A DNA stretch of 64,000 bases from an uncultured Eubacteriales bacterium. Lineage in GTDB: Bacteria; Bacillota; Clostridia; Oscillospirales; CAG-382. The DNA is taken from the NCBI GenBank assembly GCA_900548115.1, contig URJL01000002.1, positions 17,619 to 81,618 on the forward strand. Direction: 5' to 3'. A model generated the notes under the pieces. It ran no database searches. It had not been told where the DNA came from and worked only from the letters and a program-made list of their open reading frames with translations. Both the position numbers and the translations under genes were made by a program. This document shows positions 52,094-60,552 of this stretch, in pieces; the stretch's first letter is position 1, and the number at the start of each line of letters is the position of its first letter.

Positions 52094-53065
52094 TTATCCG
52101 CGGTCGGTAAAGATCGGCTCTTCCTCGTCGGCATCGTCCTCATGTGCTTCGGGATAATACGGGTCGATCATAATGCGCTTTATATTCGGATAGGTGCAGT
52201 AAACGGCAATGAACGAGCAGAGCGATATCGTAATGACAAAGGGCATTACAATGCCGAGCGGCATAAAGACAGCGAAAACATAGTAATTGATGAGAAGCAC
52301 GGCAAGTATGCCGAAGAAAGCGACAAAGTTACGCTTCACGCCGACAAGGGCAAAGATAAAGGCATTTTTGATCAGCTTCGGAAGCGTAAGATCAAAGGTC
52401 ACCGCCAAAACGTAAAGGTAGAAGCGCATAAAGAAATAAACGACCATGACGAAAATGCTGAGGTAAAACATGATGTCATTCAAAAAGCCGTTGTAGCCGC
52501 GCCAGAAATTGAAAACGTAGACCGTGACAAAACAAGCGAGAATATCAAAAATTCCGAGCGGAAGCGCTTGTTTCCAATTGTTACGGATCGCCTCGAAAAA
52601 GTCGGTCGCCAAAAAGACCGGCTCTTTTTTTGTGTAATTACGCAAAACATACGCCATGCCGCAGTTCGAGATACCGAAGGTCAAAAGAACAAGCCCTGTG
52701 AGAGCAAAAAAGACAGCCGTTGCCGTCGTCGGCACCGAAACCGACGCTTCGCTCGCCGTTCTCGCAAAAAAGCTTTGCAAAAGGGGCGTATTCTTGATCG
52801 ACTGCATGGCGAAAACATGCGGATAAAACAGGTTTGTCGGCGTGCTCGAAGCGGAATTCAAATTGCCCGAGAGAGCGAACAGCCCGAAGAAAAGCGGGAA
52901 ATTGATCAAAAGATAAAGAAAATTCAGACAGGAAAAGCTCCAGAAATTGCGAAAAAATGTTTTAAAAAAAGTCGGCAGCGTAAAAGGCGTATCCTCGACG
53001 TAATCCTCTTTGCGAACGCCCTTTCCCTCTTTGGTGAAATCGAACAGTTTGAACTTCTTTTTCAT
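52094..53065 (-). CDS. DUF624/YesL-like membrane protein
   Basis: The 323-residue protein has about six hydrophobic segments. The N-terminal pattern (TFFKTFFRNFWSFSCLNFLYLL) and the later FLATDFFEAIRNNWKQALPLGI fit the DUF624 family, often near sugar-transport genes. Here no transporter adjoins it. ATG 53065 follows AAGGAG. The tail is acidic (EDDADEEE). Confidence 0.75.
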   Translation of the reverse strand: MKKKFKLFDFTKEGKGVRKEDYVEDTPFTLPTFFKTFFRNFWSFSCLNFLYLLINFPLFFGLFALSGNLNSASSTPTNLFYPHVFAMQSIKNTPLLQSFFARTASEASVSVPTTATAVFFALTGLVLLTFGISNCGMAYVLRNYTKKEPVFLATDFFEAIRNNWKQALPLGIFDILACFVTVYVFNFWRGYNGFLNDIMFYLSIFVMVVYFFMRFYLYVLAVTFDLTLPKLIKNAFIFALVGVKRNFVAFFGILAVLLINYYVFAVFMPLGIVMPFVITISLCSFIAVYCTYPNIKRIMIDPYYPEAHEDDADEEEPIFTDRG

Positions 53066-53198
53066 GTAACTCCTTCTTCGCACACCGTGCGGAAACTGCA
53101 AATATATAAATATAGTGTAGTATAATTTTATGAACGCCGTATGAATATCCTCTCACCCGATGTAAAAACGCGCGCTTTTTCCAATTTATCTTTTTGCT

Positions 53199-54056
53199 TC
53201 ATCGTTTTCGTGCATGCGGGTGGTACGAAAGAACGTCCTCGTGCGGCTCATTCGAAAGAGACAAAATCACTGCCTTTGCGGCGGCAAGACTCTCGTATCC
53301 GAAAAAATGCCGAAACTCCTCGGGTGTGATTCCGTTTCGTATCATATGGGCGGCAAGACTTCTGCGCAGCGTCTCGGGCGTTGCGGAAAATGAAAAGCCG
53401 CACGGTTCGGCATACTCCCGAAAAATTTTCCAGACGCCCTGGCGGGTAAGCCTGTCCCCCGCAAGATTAACAAACAGAGCGTTCTCGCTTTCCGAAGTCA
53501 AAAGGCACCTTGCTTTTTGGGTGTAATCGGACAGCTTGCGGGACACCTGCGGATACAAAGGAAGTCTTCGGGCATGCCGTCCACGGATCGCAATTTCCGC
53601 AAAACGAAAATCGACATCCGAAAGATCGAGCGACAAAAGCTCGGTAACCGTAATGCCCGTTGCATACAAAAGCTCGAGCAATGCACGGTCACGAACTTCT
53701 TTCGGAGTGTCCTTTTCGGGACGCGAAAGCAAAGCATCGACTTCTTCACGGGACAAAAGCTGCGCATTTTGCTTCGGTGCGACGGAAAGCCGAATTCCGT
53801 GCGTGGGGTCATCCGTTCGGCTTCTTTCGCTTACAAGAAAACGAAAATAACGCCGAAGCGACGAAAGAGTACGTCTTACCGTCGAATCGGAACTTCCGCC
53901 GGATTTTAACGAATTGAGATAGCAAAGTATCCCCTCCCGCGTTGCGGGACAATCGGATTGCAAATACAGGCGCACATCCGACAGATACGCTTCCCTCGTT
54001 CGGAAAGAAGTTTTGCTCTCCGTAAGCGACCGTTCAAATTTTTCAAGCTCATTCAT
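53199..54056 (-). CDS. Catalytically degenerate Xer-like recombinase
   Basis: The 285-residue protein has the length and domain order of XerC/XerD (core-binding domain about 1-95, catalytic-fold domain about 100-280, with YATGITVTELLSLDLSDVDF). Most catalytic residues are changed: the first Arg is T136, the HxxR motif reads E228-TL-R231, the second His is Y254, and there is no Tyr in 255-275 where the nucleophile should be. It therefore should not cut DNA but may still bind it or a partner Xer. The frame is intact, so it looks maintained. It lies 29 bases after a membrane-protein gene and shares its promoter. Confidence 0.75.
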   Translation of the reverse strand: MNELEKFERSLTESKTSFRTREAYLSDVRLYLQSDCPATREGILCYLNSLKSGGSSDSTVRRTLSSLRRYFRFLVSERSRTDDPTHGIRLSVAPKQNAQLLSREEVDALLSRPEKDTPKEVRDRALLELLYATGITVTELLSLDLSDVDFRFAEIAIRGRHARRLPLYPQVSRKLSDYTQKARCLLTSESENALFVNLAGDRLTRQGVWKIFREYAEPCGFSFSATPETLRRSLAAHMIRNGITPEEFRHFFGYESLAAAKAVILSLSNEPHEDVLSYHPHARKR

Positions 54057-54085
54057 GTTTTCACCGTCCGTTATCGATTCACGTC

Positions 54086-54613
54086 TTAGATCAAAAAATA
54101 CCGAAGCAGTACCGCCGCAAAAAACAAAGCGGTAAGCGCAAAATGTACCAGCAACGCTCTTTTGTCGGAAAATGCAGCTTCCCGCAGCGTTTTGACAAAA
54201 CGCATGCCCGCGATTTCGGCATTTTTCAGACAGGAAACGCACAAAAGAAGCTGGCAGAGAACACACAAAAGGCAGGACAGAAGAGCATGCAGAAGGCTTA
54301 CGGATTTCTGAACATACAAAAAGCAGCAAAGGGCATAGGCATTGAGAAAAGAAAAGCCGAAAAGTGCGAAAACCGAACCTACGGCGCAAAGACAGGAAAA
54401 ATACGAGCCGCCGAACAAAAAGGCGGTAAAAAGATTTCCGGCAAGCAGTCTTGTCGCGACCGACCGTGTCGCAAAATCCGAAAGCAAAAGCTCGGTGCGA
54501 TAACACGAAAATCGAAAAAAACCGCACAGAGTTCCGACAAGGGACAATAAAACCGAAAGATAAAACCATATCGAGCCGTAATTTTTTCGCGCTCTGCAAA
54601 CACCGCGATTCAT
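54086..54613 (-). CDS. Small polytopic membrane protein, possibly SpoIIM-like
   Basis: The 175-residue protein has four or five hydrophobic segments and a basic N-terminus (MNRGVCRARKNYGS). In Bacillus and many Clostridia, spoIIM lies near an Xer gene, and this protein precedes the degenerate recombinase. Helices with interior Gly and Phe match the general SpoIIM shape. Sequence identity cannot be judged by eye, so the assignment is tentative. ATG 54613 is chosen for AAGGGGTG eight bases upstream. Confidence 0.5.
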   Translation of the reverse strand: MNRGVCRARKNYGSIWFYLSVLLSLVGTLCGFFRFSCYRTELLLSDFATRSVATRLLAGNLFTAFLFGGSYFSCLCAVGSVFALFGFSFLNAYALCCFLYVQKSVSLLHALLSCLLCVLCQLLLCVSCLKNAEIAGMRFVKTLREAAFSDKRALLVHFALTALFFAAVLLRYFLI

Positions 54614-54677
54614 AGAGATCACCCCTTCTCAGCGTATGCGGGCAGCCGAGGAAAAAGAACGTGTATCTCTGCCGATC

Positions 54678-54706
54678 ATTATACACTTTTTCGCTTTCGG
54701 TGTCAA
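54678..54706 (-). promoter_or_regulatory. Perfect-consensus promoter for the membrane protein/recombinase pair
   Basis: On the minus strand TTGACA (54706-54701) and TATAAT (54683-54678) are separated by exactly 17 bases. The start codon lies about 65 bases downstream. Confidence 0.85.
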
Positions 54707-54720
54707 CCGAAAAAACATAA

Positions 54721-54748
54721 ATATTATGTAAACCATATTATGTAAACC
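54721..54748. repeat. Tandem direct repeat, 14 bases twice
   Basis: ATATTATGTAAACC occurs twice in immediate succession, between the divergent promoters at 54678 and 54799. It could be an operator or a small duplication. Confidence 0.7.
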
Positions 54749-54798
54749 ACATTCTTTGAAAATTTAACACAATTTTTATACGAATTTCGGATTAACGC

Positions 54799-54827
54799 TT
54801 TACTTGAAAAATGTTTTATGGTAAAAT
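54799..54827 (+). promoter_or_regulatory. Promoter of the HD-domain gene
   Basis: TTTACT at 54799-54804 and TAAAAT at 54822-54827 with a 17-base spacer. The start codon lies 38 bases downstream. Confidence 0.6.
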
Positions 54828-54864
54828 AAGGCATAAGATATGAAAAAGGATAAGGAGACCATGC

Positions 54865-55434
54865 ATGAGCAAACAGGATTTTATCGATGAATATAAAAAA
54901 GCGATCAGCCGTCAAGGCTCCGCCGAGCTTTTGGAATGGATGAGCGGTACCGACTTTTTTACTGCGCCCGCAAGCTCGAAATTTCACAGTGCCTACGAGG
55001 GCGGTCTTTGCGACCACAGCCTGAACGTATATAAAGTGATGATTCACCGTTTTCACAACGATGAACCCGACGAATCCATGGCGATATGCGGCCTTTTGCA
55101 CGACCTTTGCAAAGCCGAGTTCTACAAGACATCCTATCGCAACGTCAAAGACGACGCGACGGGAAAATGGGAGAAAGTCCCCTATTATACCATCGAGGAT
55201 CGCTTCCCCTACGGTCACGGCGAAAAGTCGGTCTTTTTGGTCGAGCGCTTCATGAAATTAAAGATCGACGAGGCGATCGCCATCCGCTGGCACATGGGCG
55301 GCTTTGACGACGCGGTGCGCGGCGGAAGCTTTTGCTCAAGCACGGCATACGAGCGTTATCCGCTTGCCGTCATGCTCCACCTTGCCGACATTGAAGCTAC
55401 CTATCTTATCGAGGAAGGAAAGAATAAAAAATGA
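54865..55434 (+). CDS. HD-domain phosphohydrolase
   Basis: The 189-residue metal-dependent hydrolase has an HD fold. The order is H in LCDHSLNVYKVM, HD in AICGLLHDLCKAEFY and a distal D in LHLADIEATYL. Family members act on nucleotides or nucleic-acid ends; the substrate is unknown. GATAAGGAGA precedes ATG 54865. It overlaps the next gene by ATGA, so the two are likely co-translated. Confidence 0.85.
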   Translation: MSKQDFIDEYKKAISRQGSAELLEWMSGTDFFTAPASSKFHSAYEGGLCDHSLNVYKVMIHRFHNDEPDESMAICGLLHDLCKAEFYKTSYRNVKDDATGKWEKVPYYTIEDRFPYGHGEKSVFLVERFMKLKIDEAIAIRWHMGGFDDAVRGGSFCSSTAYERYPLAVMLHLADIEATYLIEEGKNKK

Positions 55435-56234
55435 AGGACATACTGAACATTGACACTAAAAAAGGCTTCATCTGCGATATGGACGGCGTTATCTATCACG
55501 GGAATCAGATTCTCCCCGGCGTGCGGGAATTCGTCGAATGGCTGCAGCACGAAAACAAGCGTTTTTTGTTTTTGACCAACAGCAGCGAACGCTCACCCAT
55601 GGAATTGCAGCAAAAATTGCGCCGCATGGGACTGGATGTGGGACAGGAGCATTTTTACACCAGTGCTCTTGCCACGGCGCACTTTTTAAAAACGCAGAAG
55701 GAAAACTGCACCGCCTATGTCATCGGCGAACCCGGTCTCATGAACGCGCTTTATGAGCAGGGAATCGTCATGAACGATGTGAACCCCGATTATGTCGTCG
55801 TCGGCGAAACAAAAAACTACAATTATGAAAATATTCTTCGCGCGGTTCGCTTTGTCTTCAACGGTGCAAAGCTGATCGGCACCAATCCCGACATGACCGG
55901 TCCCTCCGAAAACGGAATCATCCCCGCCTGCCGCGCGCTGGTCGCCCCCATCGAGCTTACGACGGGACAGCAGGCTTATTACCTCGGCAAGCCAAACCCC
56001 TTAATGATGAAATCGGGAATCAAGATTTTAGGCGTTGCGCCCGAGGACGCCGCCATTGTCGGCGACCGCATGGACACCGACATCATCGCGGGTATCGAGT
56101 CCGAGATCGAGACCGTTTTGGTTCTCTCGGGCGTGACCACACCCGGAATTTTGAACACCTTTCCCTACCGCCCGACCTACATTTACAACGGCGTCGGCGA
56201 CATTGTGCGAAAAGCTCCTGCGGAAATCGAATAA
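55431..56234 (+). CDS. NagD-like HAD-IIA phosphatase
   Basis: The 267-residue protein has HAD motif I CDMDGVIYHGNQ (about residues 14-25), FLTNSSERSP (motif II) and AEDAAIVGDRMDTDI, approximately EDAAIVGDRMDTDIIAG (motifs III and IV). HAD-IIA proteins dephosphorylate small phosphomolecules such as nucleotides or sugar phosphates. It overlaps the HD-domain gene by four bases, and a terminator follows. Confidence 0.9.
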   Translation: MKDILNIDTKKGFICDMDGVIYHGNQILPGVREFVEWLQHENKRFLFLTNSSERSPMELQQKLRRMGLDVGQEHFYTSALATAHFLKTQKENCTAYVIGEPGLMNALYEQGIVMNDVNPDYVVVGETKNYNYENILRAVRFVFNGAKLIGTNPDMTGPSENGIIPACRALVAPIELTTGQQAYYLGKPNPLMMKSGIKILGVAPEDAAIVGDRMDTDIIAGIESEIETVLVLSGVTTPGILNTFPYRPTYIYNGVGDIVRKAPAEIE

Positions 56235-56236
56235 AC

Positions 56237-56272
56237 AATTCGGCGACGGATAAACTCCGCCGCCGAATTTTT
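56237..56272. terminator. Bidirectional terminator after the NagD-like gene
   Basis: AATTCGGCG...CGCCGAATT stem with a loop, followed by TTTTT. It also touches the 3' end of the minus-strand carboxypeptidase gene. Confidence 0.8.
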
Positions 56273-57446
56273 ACTGCAGACAAATCGCCTTTTGCAGAAG
56301 TTCTTCGAAGATATCCCACAGCTCCACCCTCCGGACGCCGTTTTTCGCACGCAGCTCCACTGTCGCAATTTCCTCGCCCGAAAGGCTGTAATGCAAAACA
56401 CCGAGGACATCCCCTTCTTTTATGGGTGCGGAGACCGATTCGGGAATTTCGGGAAGACATTCCACCATCTTATCGCGCCCCTTTGGAAGCAATATAGCAC
56501 CGCTGTCGCTGTCGAGTTCGACCGTCTTCACCTTGCCGCCCCGCACCGTTATCGGCGCATAAACGCCCTTTTCGATGGGATAGACCGTAAAATTGGAAAA
56601 GCCGTAGTTGAGAAGCTTTTTGGCATCCTCAAAGCGGTGGTCGCTCGTGTCCGCCTTCATAACAACGGCAATAAGGCTCATGTTTTCGCGCGTCGCCGTC
56701 GCCGACATGCAATAACCCGCAGAAGAGGTAAAGCCGGTCTTCATACCCGTTGCACCCGGGTAAAAGCGCACGAGCTTGTTGGTATTGGTAAGTCCCATTT
56801 CTCCGCCGCGAAGCGAATCCATCCAAATCGTCGTATAGGAAAACACATCGGGATAACGAAGAAGCTCGCGCGTCATGATCGCGATATCCTTCGCACAGGT
56901 GTAATGATTTTCGGCGGGAAGTCCTGTCGAATTTTCAAAATGCGTGTTGGTCATACCAAGTTCTGCCGCACGCTCGTTCATCTGAGAGACAAAGGTCGCT
57001 TCACTGCCGGCAAGGTGCTCCGCCATGGCGACGGTGCAGTCATTTGCCGACACAACAAGGATTGCTTTGAGCATATCGTTTACCGTCATCTGCTCGCCCG
57101 CTTCGAGCCAGATTTGCGAACCGCCCATTTCGGACGCGGCGGCGCTTGCCGTGACGATATCGTCTTTTGTGATTCTTCCGTCGTTCAGCGCTTCATAGAT
57201 CAGCAAGACCGACATAATCTTCGTTACCGACGCGGGTTCAAGATGTTCTTCGGCGTTTTGTTCAAACAAGATCTCGCCCGTAGTCGGTTCCATAAGGCAT
57301 GCCGAACGGGAATTCAACTCCATCACGACCGAGGTTTTCGCTGCCGCGACAGCGTCCTCGGCAGAGCTCGCAAACGCGAATATTCCGTGTGCGACTTGTG
57401 CGAAAAGAAAAAGGAACGTAAACGCAAAAGTACAAAAACGTTTCAT
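56271..57446 (-). CDS. dacF: D-alanyl-D-alanine carboxypeptidase
   Basis: This 391-residue penicillin-binding protein trims the stem peptide of peptidoglycan. The N-terminal signal peptide is MKRFCTFAFTFLFLFAQVAHG, cut near FASSAE. The active site is visible as S73-x-x-K76 (SVTK), S133-A-N135 and K236-T-G238. A C-terminal beta-sandwich domain (from about residue 290) follows. There is no clear C-terminal membrane helix. The closest type is DacF/DacB-like PBP5. The start at 57446 follows GGAGGCAAT. Confidence 0.92.
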   Translation of the reverse strand: MKRFCTFAFTFLFLFAQVAHGIFAFASSAEDAVAAAKTSVVMELNSRSACLMEPTTGEILFEQNAEEHLEPASVTKIMSVLLIYEALNDGRITKDDIVTASAAASEMGGSQIWLEAGEQMTVNDMLKAILVVSANDCTVAMAEHLAGSEATFVSQMNERAAELGMTNTHFENSTGLPAENHYTCAKDIAIMTRELLRYPDVFSYTTIWMDSLRGGEMGLTNTNKLVRFYPGATGMKTGFTSSAGYCMSATATRENMSLIAVVMKADTSDHRFEDAKKLLNYGFSNFTVYPIEKGVYAPITVRGGKVKTVELDSDSGAILLPKGRDKMVECLPEIPESVSAPIKEGDVLGVLHYSLSGEEIATVELRAKNGVRRVELWDIFEELLQKAICLQ

Positions 57447-57527
57447 ATTGCCTCCGAAAACTGCTTGTTTTGTCTTATACATATGGTTCTTTTTCGCACA
57501 CTATGCGTAAAAAAATCGATAAAAAGG

Positions 57528-57556
57528 TTGTAAAGAGCGGCTTTTTGTGGTAAACT
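57528..57556 (+). promoter_or_regulatory. ligA promoter
   Basis: TTGTAA at 57528-57533 and TAAACT at 57551-57556 with a 17-base spacer, 42 bases from the start codon. Confidence 0.65.
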
Positions 57557-57597
57557 ATGGGAAATGCAAAGCCTTTTTCGGCAAAAGGACGGGAAAA

Positions 57598-59601
57598 ATG
57601 GATCAAAATACAGCAAAAAAACGCATCGATGAACTGCGGGATCTCATCCGCTATCACCGCGAGCGCTATTATATGGAAGACTCCCCCGAAATAAGCGACG
57701 ATCGGTTCGACGCGCTCATGCGCGAGCTGATTGACCTTGAAAAAGAATTTCCCGAATTGGACGAGCCCGACTCCCCCTCCAAGACCGTGGGCGGCGCCGC
57801 CTCGGAAAAATTCGAAAAGGTTCGCCATGTCGTGCCGATGGGAAGTCTGACCGACGTATTTTCAAAGGAGGAGCTGCGCGATTTCTTTGAAAAATCAAAC
57901 GCCGCCCTCGGAGAAAATGCCGTCTACGTCGCCGAATGCAAGATCGACGGTCTTTCGGTGGAGCTGGAATACGAAAACGGCATCTTTGTGCGCGGCGCAA
58001 CCCGCGGAGACGGTATAATCGGCGAAAACGTGTATGAAAATCTTCGAACGATCCGCGATATTCCGAAGGTTCTTACCGAAAAGATCCCCTATCTCTGTGT
58101 GCGCGGCGAAGTCTATATGCCGAAAAGCGAATTTTTGCGGATCAACGCCGAGCGTGAAGAAAACGGAGAAAGCACCTTTGCCAATCCCCGCAACGCGGCA
58201 GCAGGCTCGCTTCGCCAGCTTGACGCGCGCGTCACGGCGGAACGAAAGCTCAGTATTTTTGTCTTCAACGTGCAAGCCTCCCGTGGTGCAAAAGAACTTT
58301 CTTCGCACAGAGAAAGTCTTGATTATCTCGAATCGCTGGGCTTTAAGGTTTCCCCTTATCGCAATCTGTACACCGATTTCGAAGAAATTTTCCGTGAGGT
58401 CGAGCGCTTCGGCAACGAGCGAAGCACCTTTGATTTCGACATCGACGGCGCCGTTTTGAAGATCGACTCCTTTTCACAGCGCAAGATACTCGGCGAAATT
58501 GCCAACGCGCCGAAATGGGCGGTCGCTTATAAATACCCCCCTGAAGAAAAAGAAACAAAGCTTCTGAAGATCGACATCAACGTCGGGCGAACGGGCGTTG
58601 TCACGCCGTTTGCGATCCTCGAACCGGTTCGACTTGCGGGAACGACGGTATCGAAAGCAACGCTTCACAACGCCGATTTCATTGCCGAGCGCGACATTCG
58701 TGAGGGCGACACCGTTGTTTTGCGAAAAGCGGGCGATATTATCCCCGAAATTCTCTCCTCCGTAGCCGCAAAACGCGACGGAAGCGAAAAAATTTTTGTC
58801 ATGCCGTCTGTATGCCCCGACTGCGGCGAACCGATCGTGCAGGAACAGGGCGAAGCGGCTTACCGCTGTCTAAACGAGCACTGTCCCGCGCGCATCGTGC
58901 GGCGGCTCTGCCATTTTGTATCGCGCGACGCGATGAACATCGACGGTCTCGGTGAAGCTCAGATCGCACAGCTTTGCGAAAAAGGACTGGTTCACGATGC
59001 CGCCGATCTCTATACACTGACAAAAGAACAGCTCTTAACGCTCGATAAAATCGCCGACAAATCGGCGGACAACCTTCTTTCATCGATCGAAAAATCAAAG
59101 TCGGCAGGGCTTTCCTGCCTTCTCTTCGGGCTGGGTATCCGTCATGTCGGAAAACAGACCGCCGACGCTCTCGCAAGCCGCTTTCTCACGATCGAAAAGC
59201 TTGCCGAGGCAAGTGACGAAGAGCTTCTTTCGGTTGACGACATCGGCAATATCGTAGCCGACAGCGTTGTCGGGTATTTTTCGTCCGAGTACAACCGACT
59301 TTTGATCGAACGTCTTTTGCAATACGGCGTTTCGGGTGACGCGATCATTATCAAGAACGGCGACACGCTCGCGGACAAAAGCTTTGTCATAACGGGGACA
59401 CTTTCGGGGCTTTCCCGAAAGGAAGCGTCGGAGCTTATCACCTCCTACGGCGGCAAGGTTTCATCGGCGGTATCCAAAAACACCGATTATTTGCTTGCGG
59501 GCGCGGACGGCGGAAGCAAGCTGCAAAAAGCCGAGAAGCTCGGCGTTCCGATCATCGATCTTGACACCTTGCGAAAAATGATAAGCGGTCAAAACGAATA
59601 A
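57598..59601 (+). CDS. ligA: NAD-dependent DNA ligase
   Basis: This 667-residue enzyme joins nicked DNA. The Ia domain includes RYYMEDSPEISDDRFDALM. The adenylated Lys is K115 in CKIDGLSVE. The OB domain carries NVGRTGVVTPFA. The zinc finger uses CPDCGEP and CLNEHCPA. Helix-hairpin-helix repeats lie at about 490-580 and a BRCT domain at about 590-667. Start ATG 57598 after AAAGGACGG, rather than the longer frame to 57547. Length is normal for LigA. Confidence 0.96.
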   Translation: MDQNTAKKRIDELRDLIRYHRERYYMEDSPEISDDRFDALMRELIDLEKEFPELDEPDSPSKTVGGAASEKFEKVRHVVPMGSLTDVFSKEELRDFFEKSNAALGENAVYVAECKIDGLSVELEYENGIFVRGATRGDGIIGENVYENLRTIRDIPKVLTEKIPYLCVRGEVYMPKSEFLRINAEREENGESTFANPRNAAAGSLRQLDARVTAERKLSIFVFNVQASRGAKELSSHRESLDYLESLGFKVSPYRNLYTDFEEIFREVERFGNERSTFDFDIDGAVLKIDSFSQRKILGEIANAPKWAVAYKYPPEEKETKLLKIDINVGRTGVVTPFAILEPVRLAGTTVSKATLHNADFIAERDIREGDTVVLRKAGDIIPEILSSVAAKRDGSEKIFVMPSVCPDCGEPIVQEQGEAAYRCLNEHCPARIVRRLCHFVSRDAMNIDGLGEAQIAQLCEKGLVHDAADLYTLTKEQLLTLDKIADKSADNLLSSIEKSKSAGLSCLLFGLGIRHVGKQTADALASRFLTIEKLAEASDEELLSVDDIGNIVADSVVGYFSSEYNRLLIERLLQYGVSGDAIIIKNGDTLADKSFVITGTLSGLSRKEASELITSYGGKVSSAVSKNTDYLLAGADGGSKLQKAEKLGVPIIDLDTLRKMISGQNE

Positions 59602-59606
59602 TAACG

Positions 59607-59652
59607 AAAGAGCCGTAAAGCGTGTTCCGTTCGGGACGCTTTACGGCTCTTT
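59607..59652. terminator. Bidirectional terminator between ligA and the isc-type operon
   Basis: A 17-bp stem (AAAGAGCCGTAAAGCGT and its complement) with a 12-base loop, followed by T5 on the plus strand and A-rich sequence on the other side. It almost touches the rrf2 stop codon. Confidence 0.9.
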
Positions 59653-60078
59653 TTAAATTACATAATCTTCCGTTCCGCCGCCTTGCATAAGGTCGGAAAC
59701 GGTTATCGAATCGAAATAATCGTTCGTCATGTCATAGTATTTTTTCCACATGGAATAGGTGCGGCAGGAGCAGACACGCTTGCACGGGGCGGAATCCTTT
59801 TCGACGCACGACACCGGAGCAAGATCGCCCTCGGTCAGTCGTAAGATCTCGCCGACCGTGTATTCGCTCGGTTCGCGGGTAAGACGATAGCCGCCCCCCT
59901 TGCCGTGTACTCCCTCGACAAGCTTCGACTTGGTAAGAAGCGGCATAATCTTTTCGACGTATTTAAGCGAAATTTCCTGACGGCACGCAACATCCTTCAT
60001 CGGTATATATCCGCCGTTTCGGTGTTCGGCAAGATCGATGACGACGCGCAGAGCATACCGTCCTCGGGTCGATATCAT
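59653..60078 (-). CDS. Rrf2-family regulator, IscR/CymR-like
   Basis: The 141-residue protein has an N-terminal winged helix (residues 1-80, with RYALRVVIDLAEH and ISLKYVEKIMPLLTKSKLVE) and cysteines C91, C99, C103 and C105. Three are spaced much as the [2Fe-2S] ligands of IscR, so it may sense Fe-S status. The start is ATG 60078, after GGAGGG. It is last in the cysK-nifS-nifU operon and likely binds the palindrome in the cysK promoter (inference). Confidence 0.88.
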   Translation of the reverse strand: MISTRGRYALRVVIDLAEHRNGGYIPMKDVACRQEISLKYVEKIMPLLTKSKLVEGVHGKGGGYRLTREPSEYTVGEILRLTEGDLAPVSCVEKDSAPCKRVCSCRTYSMWKKYYDMTNDYFDSITVSDLMQGGGTEDYVI

Positions 60079-60101
60079 CGTTTTCCCTCCCGTCAAAATC
60101 A

Positions 60102-60533
60102 TCAGTCATGACAATGCGCACACGAATTGCAAGCGGCAAACTGCGTTTTGTCGTATTTTATCCCGTTTTTGTCGTAATAATCCTTGACCGCCGCTTTGAT
60201 GGCTTCCTCCGCCAGCACCGAACAGTGCATCTTGTGTGCGGGAAGTCCGTCAAGCGCTTCGGCAACCGCCTTATTGGAAAGCTTCAGCGCTTCGGAAAGC
60301 GGCTTTCCTTTGATCATTTCGGTCGCCATGGAGCTGGAGGCTATTGCCGAGCCGCATCCGAAGGTCTCAAATTTAACATCGGAAACAACATCGTTGTCAA
60401 TCTTTAAATAGATCTTCATGATATCACCGCACTTGGCGTTTCCAACCTCGCCGATCCCGTCGGCGTTTTCCATCGTGCCGACATTGCGGGGATTTTTGAA
60501 ATGATCCATTACCTTTTCACTGTATAAAGCCAT
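60102..60533 (-). CDS. nifU: Fe-S cluster scaffold protein, IscU/NifU N-terminal type
   Basis: The 143-residue scaffold assembles Fe-S clusters. The conserved cysteines are C35 (NAKCGDIM), C60 (FGCGSAIASSS) and C104 (HCSVLAEEAI). A C-terminal tail CNSCAHCHD adds three more Cys. It follows nifS by 19 bases, so sulfur donor and scaffold are co-expressed. Start ATG 60533 after GGAGGAAG. Confidence 0.94.
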   Translation of the reverse strand: MALYSEKVMDHFKNPRNVGTMENADGIGEVGNAKCGDIMKIYLKIDNDVVSDVKFETFGCGSAIASSSMATEMIKGKPLSEALKLSNKAVAEALDGLPAHKMHCSVLAEEAIKAAVKDYYDKNGIKYDKTQFAACNSCAHCHD

Positions 60534-60552
60534 TTTTTCTTCCTCCTTTTCT

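Noticed and set aside
53079..53092. CGCACACCGTGCGG-type sequence upstream of the DUF624 gene, resembling the FAS palindrome
   Set aside because: Only one half matches GCACAC-N-GTGTGC and the other half is altered; too weak to call an operator copy.
51048..54056. Two tyrosine recombinase genes as evidence of an integrated mobile element
   Set aside because: No attachment repeats, excisionase, phage or conjugation genes were seen; both look like Xer-type chromosomal genes.
57489..57508. CGCACACTATGCG near the dacF/ligA promoters, faintly like the FAS palindrome
   Set aside because: Centre and right arm do not match the four good copies.
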